34,494 nucleotides of DNA from CAZVIK01 sp964627045 (GTDB lineage Bacteria; Acidobacteriota; Terriglobia; Bryobacterales; Bryobacteraceae): contig CAZVIK010000015.1 of assembly GCA_964627045.1 (NCBI GenBank), positions 1 to 34,494 of the forward strand, given 5' to 3'. Positions 1-8,066 of this stretch are shown piece after piece. A program made the position numbers and the translations under genes. Position 1 is the first letter of the stretch, and each line of letters starts with the position of its first letter. Under the pieces are notes generated by a model that worked only from the letters and a program-made list of their open reading frames with translations, did not search any database and was not told the DNA's origin.

Positions 1-351
1 GCGGCGGATCTCGCAACGTCTCAATCCACCGTTGACCCTGGAACGCAGGCCGCGGGAGACGTTTTTAATCGAGTATTCGCGACACCGGCACACGTAGAGG
101 CCCGATTCCAGGCCCGGTTCGGTGGTCGAACCGTATCTGAGCGCCAGCATATTGGTCCGGCGCAACAAGGAGCGGATCTCGTCGGGCTCCACGCTGGGAA
201 GAACGTGGTCCGGGACCACCATGAGCCAGCGGCCTTTGGTCCCCGAGGAGACCCAGAAGGCGTCGCCGGCGGGGGTGACCCGCCATCCGCGAAGTTCGAA
301 GAAGCGGGCGAGGTTTCGCCCCTTACACCTTGGGTTCGGGTTGCCAGTCAT
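1..351 (-). CDS. FemAB/GNAT-like acyltransferase, N-terminal part, cut by left edge
   Basis: The frame is open for 117 codons from an ATG at 351-349 to base 1, so the gene continues outside the window. It starts 29 bases inside the 3' end of the preceding glycosyltransferase, which fits the tight packing of this operon. Residues 82-117 read as a paralogue of residues 84-119 of the acyltransferase at 3395-4360: both have (E/A)SG(L/V)Y, an R-Y pair two residues apart, an Arg-rich helix and an ending C/F-E-(I/V)-R. In that family the segment precedes a GNAT fold used to attach an acyl or aminoacyl group to a sugar or peptide. The substrate cannot be read from this fragment. Function is inferred from the paralogue; the reading frame itself is directly visible. 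Confidence 0.7.
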   Translation of the reverse strand, partial: MTGNPNPRCKGRNLARFFELRGWRVTPAGDAFWVSSGTKGRWLMVVPDHVLPSVEPDEIRSLLRRTNMLALRYGSTTEPGLESGLYVCRCREYSIKNVSRGLRSRVNGGLRRCEIRR

Positions 352-1546
352 TCGGGTTGCTCCTTCCGGCGTGGGCCGGGTTCCAGGAAGACCGCTTCTG
401 CGCCAGAACGCGGCGGTAGACGGCCAGGTTTTGTTCGACCATGCGAGCGCGCGAAAAACGCGTTTCGGCCGCGGCCCTCGCGTTTTTGGCGAGGTGGGCG
501 GCCAGCGCGTGATCGGTGAGCAGAGTCCGTAGAGCGGCCGCAAGGGCGGGGACGTCGGCCGGCGGGACCAGGAGGCCGGTCTCGGCGTGATCCACTACCT
601 CGCGATTGCCGTCGATGTCTGTGGCGACGATAGGCTTGCCCGCGGCCAGGGCCTCGATGAGGGAGATCGAAAGCCCCTCCCACAGTGAGGGGAGCGCGTA
701 GAGGTCGAAGGCGGCCATCAGCTTGGGGACGTCGCGCCGGAAGCCGAGAAAATGGACGCGCGATTCGATGCCGGACTTCCGGGCTTCTTCGCGCATTTCT
801 TCGAGCAGCGGGCCGTCGCCGACCATGACCAGGCGGGCCGCGGGGACCGCCTCCAGGAGCGAGGGCATGGCACGCAGCAAGTAGATGAAACCCTTCTGCG
901 GCGCGAAGCGGCCGGTGGTGCCGATCACGAGGTCCGCGCCGGTGAAGCCCAGCTCTCGGCGGGTCTCCGGGCGCCCGGCATCGCGGAAGGGCTCGAGGTC
1001 AATGCCGTTGTGGACCGTGGCGATGCGGCCGGGGGACGTGACGCCGAGGTCGATGGCCATGCGGCGGTGTTCATCGTTGACCGAAATGATGTAGTCGCCA
1101 GCTCGTGCGGCGAGGCGTTCCAAGGCAACGAAGAAGCGGTGCACTGCGGGGCTGAGGACCTTATTGAACGAGAAGCCGTGCGCGTGGTGGATGATGCACG
1201 GAACGCGCGCCAGCCAAGCGGCGAGGCGTCCAAGGAATCCGCCTTTGGAGGTGTGCGTGGCCACCAGATCGAAGCGTTCCCGGATGCACAACAGAACCAA
1301 ATAGAGAAGCGGCACCGCGTCCAGCGGATTGATGGGGCGGAGCCAGAGCGGCGGCCGAACCACCTCCGCGCCGGCGTCCCGGAAACGCGCTTCGTTTTCA
1401 TCGTCGTTGCAGGCGACCCAGACACGGTTCCCAAGATCCAACAGGCCGCGAACGATCGACATCACCACGACCGACCCGCCGCCCCAGGCGCCCCCGCCCA
1501 GCACGACGAGGATCTTGTTGCCCCGCAGTCCGTCTGTTGCGCTCAT
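323..1546 (-). CDS. GT4-family glycosyltransferase
   Basis: A 407-residue GT-B glycosyltransferase that probably adds a sugar from a nucleotide donor to the lipid-linked repeat unit on the cytoplasmic face. The N-terminal acceptor domain starts KILVVLGGGAWGGGS. HAHGFSFN (about 121-128) is common in capsule GT4 enzymes. The donor domain has GTTGRFAPQKG (209-219), VGDGPL (242-247) and the retaining EX7E motif E290...E298 in EGLSISLIE, with NREVV following. The ATG at 1546 is chosen because it overlaps the upstream stop as ATGA (1546-1543), indicating translational coupling; a longer GTG-started reading would run deep into the neighbouring gene. Donor and acceptor sugars are unknown. Confidence 0.93.
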   Translation of the reverse strand: MSATDGLRGNKILVVLGGGAWGGGSVVVMSIVRGLLDLGNRVWVACNDDENEARFRDAGAEVVRPPLWLRPINPLDAVPLLYLVLLCIRERFDLVATHTSKGGFLGRLAAWLARVPCIIHHAHGFSFNKVLSPAVHRFFVALERLAARAGDYIISVNDEHRRMAIDLGVTSPGRIATVHNGIDLEPFRDAGRPETRRELGFTGADLVIGTTGRFAPQKGFIYLLRAMPSLLEAVPAARLVMVGDGPLLEEMREEARKSGIESRVHFLGFRRDVPKLMAAFDLYALPSLWEGLSISLIEALAAGKPIVATDIDGNREVVDHAETGLLVPPADVPALAAALRTLLTDHALAAHLAKNARAAAETRFSRARMVEQNLAVYRRVLAQKRSSWNPAHAGRSNPNDWQPEPKV

Positions 1547-3417
1547 ACGAGTTCCTCCTTGGCAGCCAGAGCCGACGGGATCCTCCCGGCGGCGGACGCC
1601 TCCACGGACACCAGCGACGACGAAGGCGGCGCGACACGGCAGTCGAGTTCGAGAAGGGTGGCGCCGTCGAGGCGATCTACCTCGGCAAACCCCACCTCGT
1701 GCAGCGCGGTGAGCAGGACGTGGTTTCGGGAAGTGGGCACGTATCGCGCGAAGAGCCGGTCGTAACCCGAGGCGCGCGCCTCTCCGGCGACCCACGCAAA
1801 CCAGGCGTTCTCCACCTTCTTCTGGGCCACGCGGCAGGAAAAGACGAAGTCGACAAGGAAGAGCTGCTCTCCTTCGGGTTTCAAAGTGGCGAAGCCGACG
1901 ATACCGTAGTCGCCGAAGCGGTCACGACACGCGGTGCAAAGGGCGAGTACCGAAGGATCGTGCAACAGCGCGTCGAGTTCCTGGCGCGTGTAGCGGTGAG
2001 TAGTCAGGTTTAGCTGGTTGGTGCGGTGAAGCAGCTCGAGGCTGCGTTCGACGTGCTCGGCGGCGGCGGGGGTGAAAACGCGGGCGTTCATTTCGCAACT
2101 ACGCAGGAATGCCTCGTAGTCCGAACCGCAGCCGGCGGCCAGAGCCTTACGGCCGGATTCGGCCACGTAGTAGGAACGGCGGCGGCGGCTTTCCTCGGTA
2201 ACCGGAACGTCGAATTCCGGACGCGTGAGGAGGGCGGGCACGTCGCGCTCGGTGTAGACGCGCACCGACGGGTGGCGGGCGGCGACCTCGGCGCGCTCGA
2301 AGGCGGAGTCGTCGATGAAAGCGCAGGCGTCGATGCCGATGTTCAATTCCCCGGCGATCTCACGGACGCTGTCGCTCTTCGGCCGCCAGTGGATGCGGGG
2401 GTGCAGGAAGAGGTGAGCGAGGCCAAGCCGCTCCAGAACGGCCCAGGCGTCGGCGTGGTCGTTCTTGCTGGCGACAGAAAGAAGCACGCCGCGGGCGTCG
2501 AGGGCTTCCAGCGTCTCTCGCACGCCGGGGCGGAGAGAGACGTGGGCGGGGTCCTGCTCCCCAAGAACTCCTTCCCAAAGGGTATTGTCAAGATCCCAGA
2601 TCACACATTTCACGCTGGCGGCGGGGACGGCGGCCTCCGCTGGGGCGGGTCGTGCCGGCTCGGCGGCGTGCGGCACGCGGGCCGGACGGTAACGGACGAA
2701 ATCGAGCCAGGTGAAGACCAGGTGCGCCGGGGCGTCGTTCTCCGGGTAGAGGCGAATCGCACCGCTGTGCTTGTTGAGATCGAGGTGCATGGAGGCGACC
2801 GGGATGCGGTGTAGGGTGCGGCCCGGAGCGGCGACGACCGAGGCGCGGAACCCGGGGCCGTTCCGCAGACACTCGACGACCAGGCGGACCGGCTCCAACT
2901 GGAGGTTCCACACCTCGATGACGAACTCGTCGAACTCGCGGTGGCGGCGCCGGCCGAAAGCGTCCGAAAGGCGGTCGCGAAACACGCCATAGGCGCGGCT
3001 GAGACGGTACTTGGGGCTAACCGGACTCAACAGAGCTGAGACACCGCGCACGGCGCGGGCGAGGAGACGGTCCACCGCGCCGGCCAGACTCCCCATACGC
3101 GCCGATTGGGAGCCGCCGCCTAGAGCGGATTCAAGCACGCCCCAGCGGCGGAAGTGCACCTCCGCTCCGAAGGGGAAAAGGCCAGAGAAGTTGCGGTTCG
3201 GGCGAATCCCATTTTCAAAACGCGCACAGCGTTTGTCGCGGCGCTCGACGTACAGCGGGCAGGTGCGGTAGCAGTCCGGCTGGGCGCACTCCAGGCAGTT
3301 CTCGCGCCAATGCAACACGTAGACCGACTCGACGGAGTCCAAAGGCAGCGCCGACGCCGTTCCCTTCCCGTAGGTTGAGACCGGACCGCTATTTTCAGCC
3401 CAATCGGTTTGCCACAT
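1543..3417 (-). CDS. FkbH-like HAD-IIIC protein with N-terminal Cys cluster
   Basis: A 624-residue multidomain protein. The core (about 270-420) is a HAD superfamily subclass IIIC phosphatase/transferase: DLDNTLWEG with D275 as nucleophile and D277 as acid/base, SVASKND at 314-320, and FIDDSAFER with D369/D370. FkbH relatives dephosphorylate bisphosphoglycerate and load a glyceryl group on a carrier protein, and are also found in polysaccharide loci. The C-terminal part (about 430-600) looks GNAT-like, as in FkbH. The N-terminus is unusual: C41, C44, C49, C53 and C64 form a CxxCx4Cx3C cluster that could bind zinc or an Fe-S centre, followed by a probable beta domain (160-245) without a recognised match. 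The gene overlaps both neighbours (23 and 4 bases). No acyl carrier protein is visible in the window. The glyceryl or acyl-transfer role is inferred. Confidence 0.85.
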   Translation of the reverse strand: MWQTDWAENSGPVSTYGKGTASALPLDSVESVYVLHWRENCLECAQPDCYRTCPLYVERRDKRCARFENGIRPNRNFSGLFPFGAEVHFRRWGVLESALGGGSQSARMGSLAGAVDRLLARAVRGVSALLSPVSPKYRLSRAYGVFRDRLSDAFGRRRHREFDEFVIEVWNLQLEPVRLVVECLRNGPGFRASVVAAPGRTLHRIPVASMHLDLNKHSGAIRLYPENDAPAHLVFTWLDFVRYRPARVPHAAEPARPAPAEAAVPAASVKCVIWDLDNTLWEGVLGEQDPAHVSLRPGVRETLEALDARGVLLSVASKNDHADAWAVLERLGLAHLFLHPRIHWRPKSDSVREIAGELNIGIDACAFIDDSAFERAEVAARHPSVRVYTERDVPALLTRPEFDVPVTEESRRRRSYYVAESGRKALAAGCGSDYEAFLRSCEMNARVFTPAAAEHVERSLELLHRTNQLNLTTHRYTRQELDALLHDPSVLALCTACRDRFGDYGIVGFATLKPEGEQLFLVDFVFSCRVAQKKVENAWFAWVAGEARASGYDRLFARYVPTSRNHVLLTALHEVGFAEVDRLDGATLLELDCRVAPPSSSLVSVEASAAGRIPSALAAKEELV

Positions 3418-4360
3418 GGCGAAGATCTCCTTCCGCCGGCGCCAGGCCGGAAGTCAGCCGGGCGCCATTCAGGACGTTGCATGCTTTTTCGAGACGTTGG
3501 TCGCGGGGCCGCAGGCGCCGCAGCAGAGCGAGGGCCAACCGGACGGGCACGCTGGACAAGGCGGGAGCCACGGCCGGGTGAAACAGAAACGAATCGGTTT
3601 GCGCAACGACCTCGTAGCCGAATCGCGTCTTGTACGTGTTCAACCCGTCGCCGCCGACAAGGCCCACGACACCGTAACACGCCGTGTCCAGGGACGGATC
3701 CTCGGCGCACATTCGAGTGACGGCGTAGGTCAAGGCGTGGTTGGGGCAGTCGGGCAGGCTGGCTGTGCGCGACATCTGGTGCAGGATGTGCAAGCAGCCG
3801 GCATCCCGGCAGGTGATGACGTAGGCGCCCAGGCTTTGCCCGCGAAACGCTCCGTACGCGACGACGCCAGGCGAGTCGAACACGGCACGGACCAGCCGCG
3901 TCCAGAGCTTGGCGACGCCGAATTCCGCGTCGAAGCGGCCCTGGCGAAGCATGGTCTCGCGGTTCAACACGGCTCCCTGGACCGCGAGCTCCGCCTCGGA
4001 GACGGGCCGGACCTCGAACCGCTCTAGTCCGCGACGCACCTGTGCGCGCTGCTTCTGATGGATCGCGCCAACGTCGTAGCTCCGGCCGCGAAACATGTAG
4101 ACGCCACTGGCGAGCCCGGGCCGCCGGTGCGAGGGGAAGCGCGCACCAATCAAGCGTTCCTGACGCAGAAGCCGGCGGAGTTCGGCGTCGTCGGGCTCCT
4201 GCGGAGTCTGGTAGGGAAGGCTCATCAAGAAGCGGCCTTCCACGCTGTGCCACAGGCAGCCACACGCATCGACGATCCTGCGCCCGCGGCGCTGCATAAA
4301 TCCCGCGATGCAAGCGCCGGGCCGCGAAGCCGGGACTGAGGTGGAGACCACCTGTCTCAT
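3395..4360 (-). CDS. FemAB/GNAT-like acyltransferase
   Basis: A 321-residue protein of the GNAT/FemAB type found in polysaccharide clusters, presumed to transfer an acyl or aminoacyl group to a glycan precursor. Residues 84-120 (ASGVYMFRGRSYD through the Arg/Lys-rich helix to FEVRPV) precede the probable GNAT fold (about 125-280), which contains VVAYGAFRGQSLGAYVI and a later GDGLNTYKTRFGYE segment typical of the closing beta-alpha element. The ATG at 4360 is preferred because it forms an ATGA overlap with the upstream stop (4360-4357); starts further upstream would overlap that gene much more. It overlaps the downstream HAD gene by 23 bases. The truncated gene at 1-351 is a paralogue, so the operon carries two such transferases. 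The acyl donor is unknown. Confidence 0.8.
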   Translation of the reverse strand: MRQVVSTSVPASRPGACIAGFMQRRGRRIVDACGCLWHSVEGRFLMSLPYQTPQEPDDAELRRLLRQERLIGARFPSHRRPGLASGVYMFRGRSYDVGAIHQKQRAQVRRGLERFEVRPVSEAELAVQGAVLNRETMLRQGRFDAEFGVAKLWTRLVRAVFDSPGVVAYGAFRGQSLGAYVITCRDAGCLHILHQMSRTASLPDCPNHALTYAVTRMCAEDPSLDTACYGVVGLVGGDGLNTYKTRFGYEVVAQTDSFLFHPAVAPALSSVPVRLALALLRRLRPRDQRLEKACNVLNGARLTSGLAPAEGDLRHVANRLG

Positions 4361-5098
4361 CGCGCGCTCCCCGAGGCGGCCGGGATCCCCTCGGCCGGGA
4401 GGAAGCGGCGCATCCAATGCTGGTCGCGCACGCCTGGACGAAGTACGAAGCGCAATGTGAGAAAGATCAACGCCAGGTCGGTCCAGCGGGTGCGCAATTG
4501 CAGGTAGCCAAGATTCAGATCGAGCTTTCGCGGCAGGATGACGTTGCGGTAGCAGGCCTCCGGGTCGGTGAAGGCAGCCAGGGTGGTCTCTTCATCGACG
4601 TACGCCAGCGTCGCCAGATCGGAAAGGCCTGGACGCACCGACAAGACGGCCTGCCAGCGTGCATCGGCGAGATCCACGTAGCGCCGCACCTCGGGACGGG
4701 GGCCGATNNNNNNNNNNCATCTCGCCAGCCAGGACGTTGAAGAGCTGCGGCAGTTCGTCCAGCTTGCCACGGCGCAGCAGCCGGCCGACACCAGTAATGC
4801 GAGGATCGCCGGATACCGTGAGCAGGGATTCGTCCTCGCAACGCCGCTTCGGGCGCATCGTACGGAACTTCCAGATCCGGAATGGCCGGCCGCCCAAGCC
4901 CACGCGTTCCTGGCGATAGAAGACGGGGCGTCCGTCGAAGACACGCACCAGCGCTGCGATCAGCAACAGGACCGGTCCGAGCAGCAGCAGAGCCGTCAGA
5001 GCCCCAACGACGTCGAAGACCCGCCCTAGTCCACGCGGGCGGGTCCGCGCGGCCGGGAGCGCCGGCGAACCTCCGGTCAAAAAGGTGAAGGAAGCCAT
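4357..5098 (-). CDS. Short initiating sugar (phosphoglycosyl) transferase, interrupted by an N gap
   Basis: A monotopic phosphoglycosyl transferase (Bac_transf, PF02397) that moves a sugar phosphate onto undecaprenyl phosphate. It has one hydrophobic segment (about 29-52), VGLGGRPFRIWKFRTM (66-81), the D114-E115 dyad in DELPQLFNVL, GEM just before the gap and IGPRPE just after it. The C-terminal tail has DPEACY, LPRKLDLNLGYLQ and DLALIFLTL, a PglC-like variant that lacks the usual GITGWAQ loop. The frame before the gap (4708-4717) and the frame after it differ by one if ten bases are counted. Six missing bases would give the family motif GEMSLIGPRPE, so the break is most likely an arbitrary N count and not a pseudogene. 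The ATG at 5098 has an AAAGGA-type ribosome site. A second, WcaJ/ExoY-like enzyme lies at 9012. Confidence 0.85.
4708..4717. other. Assembly gap (10 N) inside a sugar transferase gene
   Basis: Ten N fall between the GEM and IGPRPE motifs of the phosphoglycosyl transferase. The family spacing requires a multiple of three, with six the best fit, so ten cannot be the true length unless a frameshift is present. Confidence 0.95.
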
Positions 5099-5128
5099 GC
5101 CAGTTTCCTTTCCAGAACTGGCCGCCGT

Positions 5129-6778
5129 CTAGGCACGCTTCGCGTCGAGTTCGGCCATCGAATAGAAATGGCGCGAGAAGGCCGCCATAACATAAGCGTC
5201 CACTTCGTTGGTCTGACGCGGGTTGCCGACGGTCTGGAGGAAACACTGGTTGTTGTAGAGCGCCAGCTTGTAGTCTTCCACCTGCCGGGATTCCAGGGCG
5301 TTGCGCATTTCCTGGATACCGGCCTCCAGGGTGACGCTGGTCTGGAATCCGGTGAGCCGCCAGAGCTTGTCAAAGGAGACCCGGTAGTTGCGGCGATCGC
5401 TGTTTTCCACTTCTTCGACGCGTGTGGCCGGGAAGATCCCGGCAATCTTTTCGGCAACCTGGGCGAGGGTGTAGTTCATGCGGGAATCGCCGAGGTTGAG
5501 GATCTCTCCGCCGACGACCGACAGGGGCGTGTCCAGAACCATGAGCATGCCGTCGGCGACGTCGCGAACGTGGATGAACGGGCGCCACTGCTGGCCATTG
5601 AAGATGGTGATGACGCCTTCGCGGCACGCTTTGGCGGTAAGGACGTTAACCACCAGGTCGAACCGGGGGCGGTAGGAGTGTCCAAACACGGTGGACAGGC
5701 GCAGGATGATGGGCTGGAAAGAGTCCGACCGCGCCTCCAGAAGGGCCCGTTCGGACTGGACTTTCGTATGGGCGTAGTGCGAGATGGGGCGGACCTGCGA
5801 TGTTTCGTCCATAATCTCGTCGGAAGCGCCGTAGACGCTGCAGGTGGAGGCGAAAACGAACCGGCGAACCTTGGCCCCCTTGGCGACCTCGATCAACATG
5901 CGCGTGGCGGCGTAGTTCGTTTCCAGCGCGGTCTGGCGCTCCTGTTCGCAGGCGGGATCGCCGACGATGGCGGCCAGGTGGATGACCGAATCCACGCCCT
6001 TGACGGCGCTGACGACGTTCTTGATGTTACGGCAGTCGCCCACCATGAACTCGAGATTGGGATGCCCCAGGACGGTACGGAGTGCTCCGCTTCCGTACAC
6101 CAGGCTGTCCAAGACGCGCACCCGCTTTCCCGCAGCAATTAGCCGGCGGACCAGAACCGACCCGATGTAGCCGGCTCCGCCGATCACCAGCACGGGAGGC
6201 TCCTCGGGCCGCGCCGCGCGCGCGTGGCGCGGGATCGATTCGACGGTGTGGGGGCTCTCCAGCCAGGACTTGCACCACCGCGTTCCAACCATGCCGACAA
6301 ACGCCAGGCCGATGCCGGCCGCCGCGCCGTAAGCCTCGGCGCCGCCGGACCCGCCGCCGGCAAAGGCAGTGAGCGCGTAGAGTGCGGCGGTCGCAAGGCC
6401 CGCGCGAAGAACATTCAACGCGATCTGGCGCCGGTTGCGGAGGGCGGCCTCCGCATAGCACCGGTTCAGGAATTGCAGCACCAGCGCCATCAGCGACAGC
6501 GGGATGACGACCCTCAGATACAGGCGAAGCGCCGACGCCCCCAAGGTCCCAGGCGCGGTCGCGCGGCCGGTATCGAGCATCCACAGAAGGACGCCCGACA
6601 ACGCGAGGACGGCCGCGCACTGCGCGACGGCGAAATCACCCAGGATCCAGGCGGCGACGCTGCGGCGGCTCGACCCGGCGATCCGCGTCGACAAAAATGC
6701 GCGGAGCCTATGGAGACCCGGACTGGCAACGCCGGTCCGGCTAACAACGTTAAACTCACTAACCGCGGCTTCAGACAT
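5129..6778 (-). CDS. Membrane-anchored NAD-dependent epimerase/dehydratase (fusion)
   Basis: A 549-residue fusion. The first ~170 residues carry four hydrophobic segments (about 42-66, 84-107, 119-141, 150-168) resembling the membrane domain of CapD/PglF/FlaA1-type proteins. The rest is an extended SDR: GGAGYIGS at 200-207 binds NAD(P), D268PAC follows HLAAIVG, FASTCSVYG supplies the active-site Ser/Thr region, YAHTK supplies catalytic Y335 and K339, and RPFIHVRDVADG is the typical sugar-nucleotide epimerase motif. It probably epimerises or oxidoreduces a nucleotide sugar at the membrane for this operon. The SDR half looks like a GalE/RmlB-type epimerase and not the CapD 4,6-dehydratase usually attached to such a membrane domain. 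The ATG at 6778 is chosen over one 51 bases upstream because GGGGAGGGG precedes it at good spacing. The exact sugar is unknown. Confidence 0.88.
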   Translation of the reverse strand: MSEAAVSEFNVVSRTGVASPGLHRLRAFLSTRIAGSSRRSVAAWILGDFAVAQCAAVLALSGVLLWMLDTGRATAPGTLGASALRLYLRVVIPLSLMALVLQFLNRCYAEAALRNRRQIALNVLRAGLATAALYALTAFAGGGSGGAEAYGAAAGIGLAFVGMVGTRWCKSWLESPHTVESIPRHARAARPEEPPVLVIGGAGYIGSVLVRRLIAAGKRVRVLDSLVYGSGALRTVLGHPNLEFMVGDCRNIKNVVSAVKGVDSVIHLAAIVGDPACEQERQTALETNYAATRMLIEVAKGAKVRRFVFASTCSVYGASDEIMDETSQVRPISHYAHTKVQSERALLEARSDSFQPIILRLSTVFGHSYRPRFDLVVNVLTAKACREGVITIFNGQQWRPFIHVRDVADGMLMVLDTPLSVVGGEILNLGDSRMNYTLAQVAEKIAGIFPATRVEEVENSDRRNYRVSFDKLWRLTGFQTSVTLEAGIQEMRNALESRQVEDYKLALYNNQCFLQTVGNPRQTNEVDAYVMAAFSRHFYSMAELDAKRA

Positions 6779-6857
6779 ATCGGCATCCCCTCCCCTTTGG
6801 TGGCCGAACTTGGCAAATCCAGATTCCATTCATGATTCCGGTGCACACGAACCGGAT

Positions 6858-8066
6858 TCAGGCAACGCGGAGACGCCGAGTTCCCGCGATGCGATTCGAT
6901 TCGACGATTTCCGTAACGGCCTCGACGACATCCTCCACGTCGGCGCCGGTCATCTTCGGATAAAGCGGCAACGAAAGCAGCCCCTCGTAGATCTCCTCGC
7001 AGACAGGGAACTGCTCCGGGCTGTATCCGTAGGCACTCTGGTAAAACGGGTGCCGGTGTAACGGAATAAAGTGGACGCTGGCACCGATTCCGGCCTGCTT
7101 GAGTCGTTCGATGAACTCCGCACGGTTGATCGCCAGGCGTCCGGGTAGCACCCGAATCGGGTAGATGTGGTACGGATGGGTCCGGTCGGAGTACTCCTGT
7201 GGGAGCGCCAACTCCGGCAGGGCGGCGAACGCCGCGTTGTAGCGCCGGGCGATTTGCTGCCGCCGCCGGATCATGTCTTCCAGCCGGGCCAGTTGGTGCA
7301 GACCGATCGCCGACTGGATGTCAGTCATGTTGTACTTGTAGCCGGCCTCGACCACCTCGTAATACCAGGAGCCGGCCTCCGAGTAACGCTTCCAGGCGTC
7401 GCGGCTCATTCCGTGCAAACTGAGCCGCCGGATTCTGACGGCGAGGTCTTCATCGGCCGTGGCCAGCGCGCCGCCCTCGCCCGTGGTCATGTTTTTGGTC
7501 GGATAGAAGCTGAAGGCCACGATGTTGCCGTGCGCGCCGATCTTCCGCCCTCGATACTGGGAGCCGATGGCGTGCGCAGCGTCTTCGATCACCGGGATTC
7601 CGCGCCCGCGGCAGAGGTCCTGGATCTCGTCGAGATCACAGGCCTGGCCAGCGTAGTGAACCACAATCACGGCCTTGGTCCGGGGCGTGATCGCACGCTC
7701 GATCGCCTCGACCGAGATCTGGTAATCCCGGTTCACGTCGACCACGACCGGCGTGGCGCCGAGGTGCGCGACGACATTGCCGGTGGCGCAAAAGGTCAGT
7801 GTAGGGACGATTACCTCGTCACCGGGCCCGACACGGTGGGCGGCGAGCGCCAGATGGAGAGCCGCGGTGCACGAACTGACGGCGACGACGTGCCGGGCGC
7901 CGGTGTAAGAGGCGAGCGCCGACTCGAACTGGTGCGTCTTCGGGCCGGTGGTGACCCACCCCGAACGCAGACTGGCGACGACCTCGGCGATTTCCTCGTC
8001 GCCGATCAGCGGCAAGCTATACGGCAGGAACTGCGTGCGCGGTGCACGGCTCGTTGCGGTTGCCAT
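6858..8066 (-). CDS. DegT/DnrJ/EryC1 sugar aminotransferase
   Basis: A 402-residue PLP-dependent aminotransferase that converts a keto-sugar nucleotide to an amino sugar, using Glu or Gln as amino donor. The family hallmarks are present: SGWVTTGPKTHQFE near the N-terminus, SSCTAALHLAL (64-74), GDEVIVPTLTFCATGN, EDAAHAIGSQYRG with D162 contacting the PLP ring nitrogen, and SFYPTKNMTTGEGG with K191 as Schiff-base lysine. GYKYNMTDIQSAIG and the HFIPLHRHPFY segment complete the active site. The start ATG abuts the stop of the preceding acetyltransferase with no spacer. That acetyltransferase is WecD-like, so the two genes form a WecE/WecD-like pair making a 4-acetamido sugar (inference). Length is normal for the family. 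Confidence 0.94.
   Translation of the reverse strand: MATATSRAPRTQFLPYSLPLIGDEEIAEVVASLRSGWVTTGPKTHQFESALASYTGARHVVAVSSCTAALHLALAAHRVGPGDEVIVPTLTFCATGNVVAHLGATPVVVDVNRDYQISVEAIERAITPRTKAVIVVHYAGQACDLDEIQDLCRGRGIPVIEDAAHAIGSQYRGRKIGAHGNIVAFSFYPTKNMTTGEGGALATADEDLAVRIRRLSLHGMSRDAWKRYSEAGSWYYEVVEAGYKYNMTDIQSAIGLHQLARLEDMIRRRQQIARRYNAAFAALPELALPQEYSDRTHPYHIYPIRVLPGRLAINRAEFIERLKQAGIGASVHFIPLHRHPFYQSAYGYSPEQFPVCEEIYEGLLSLPLYPKMTGADVEDVVEAVTEIVESNRIAGTRRLRVA

Noticed and set aside
2026..2814. Long plus-strand open frame opposite the HAD-IIIC gene
   Set aside because: It is a shadow of the minus-strand gene, whose HAD motifs are clear; the plus reading has no recognisable domain or ribosome site.
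4357..5098. Sugar transferase as a frameshifted pseudogene
   Set aside because: The only frame change coincides with an N run; both halves retain all family motifs.
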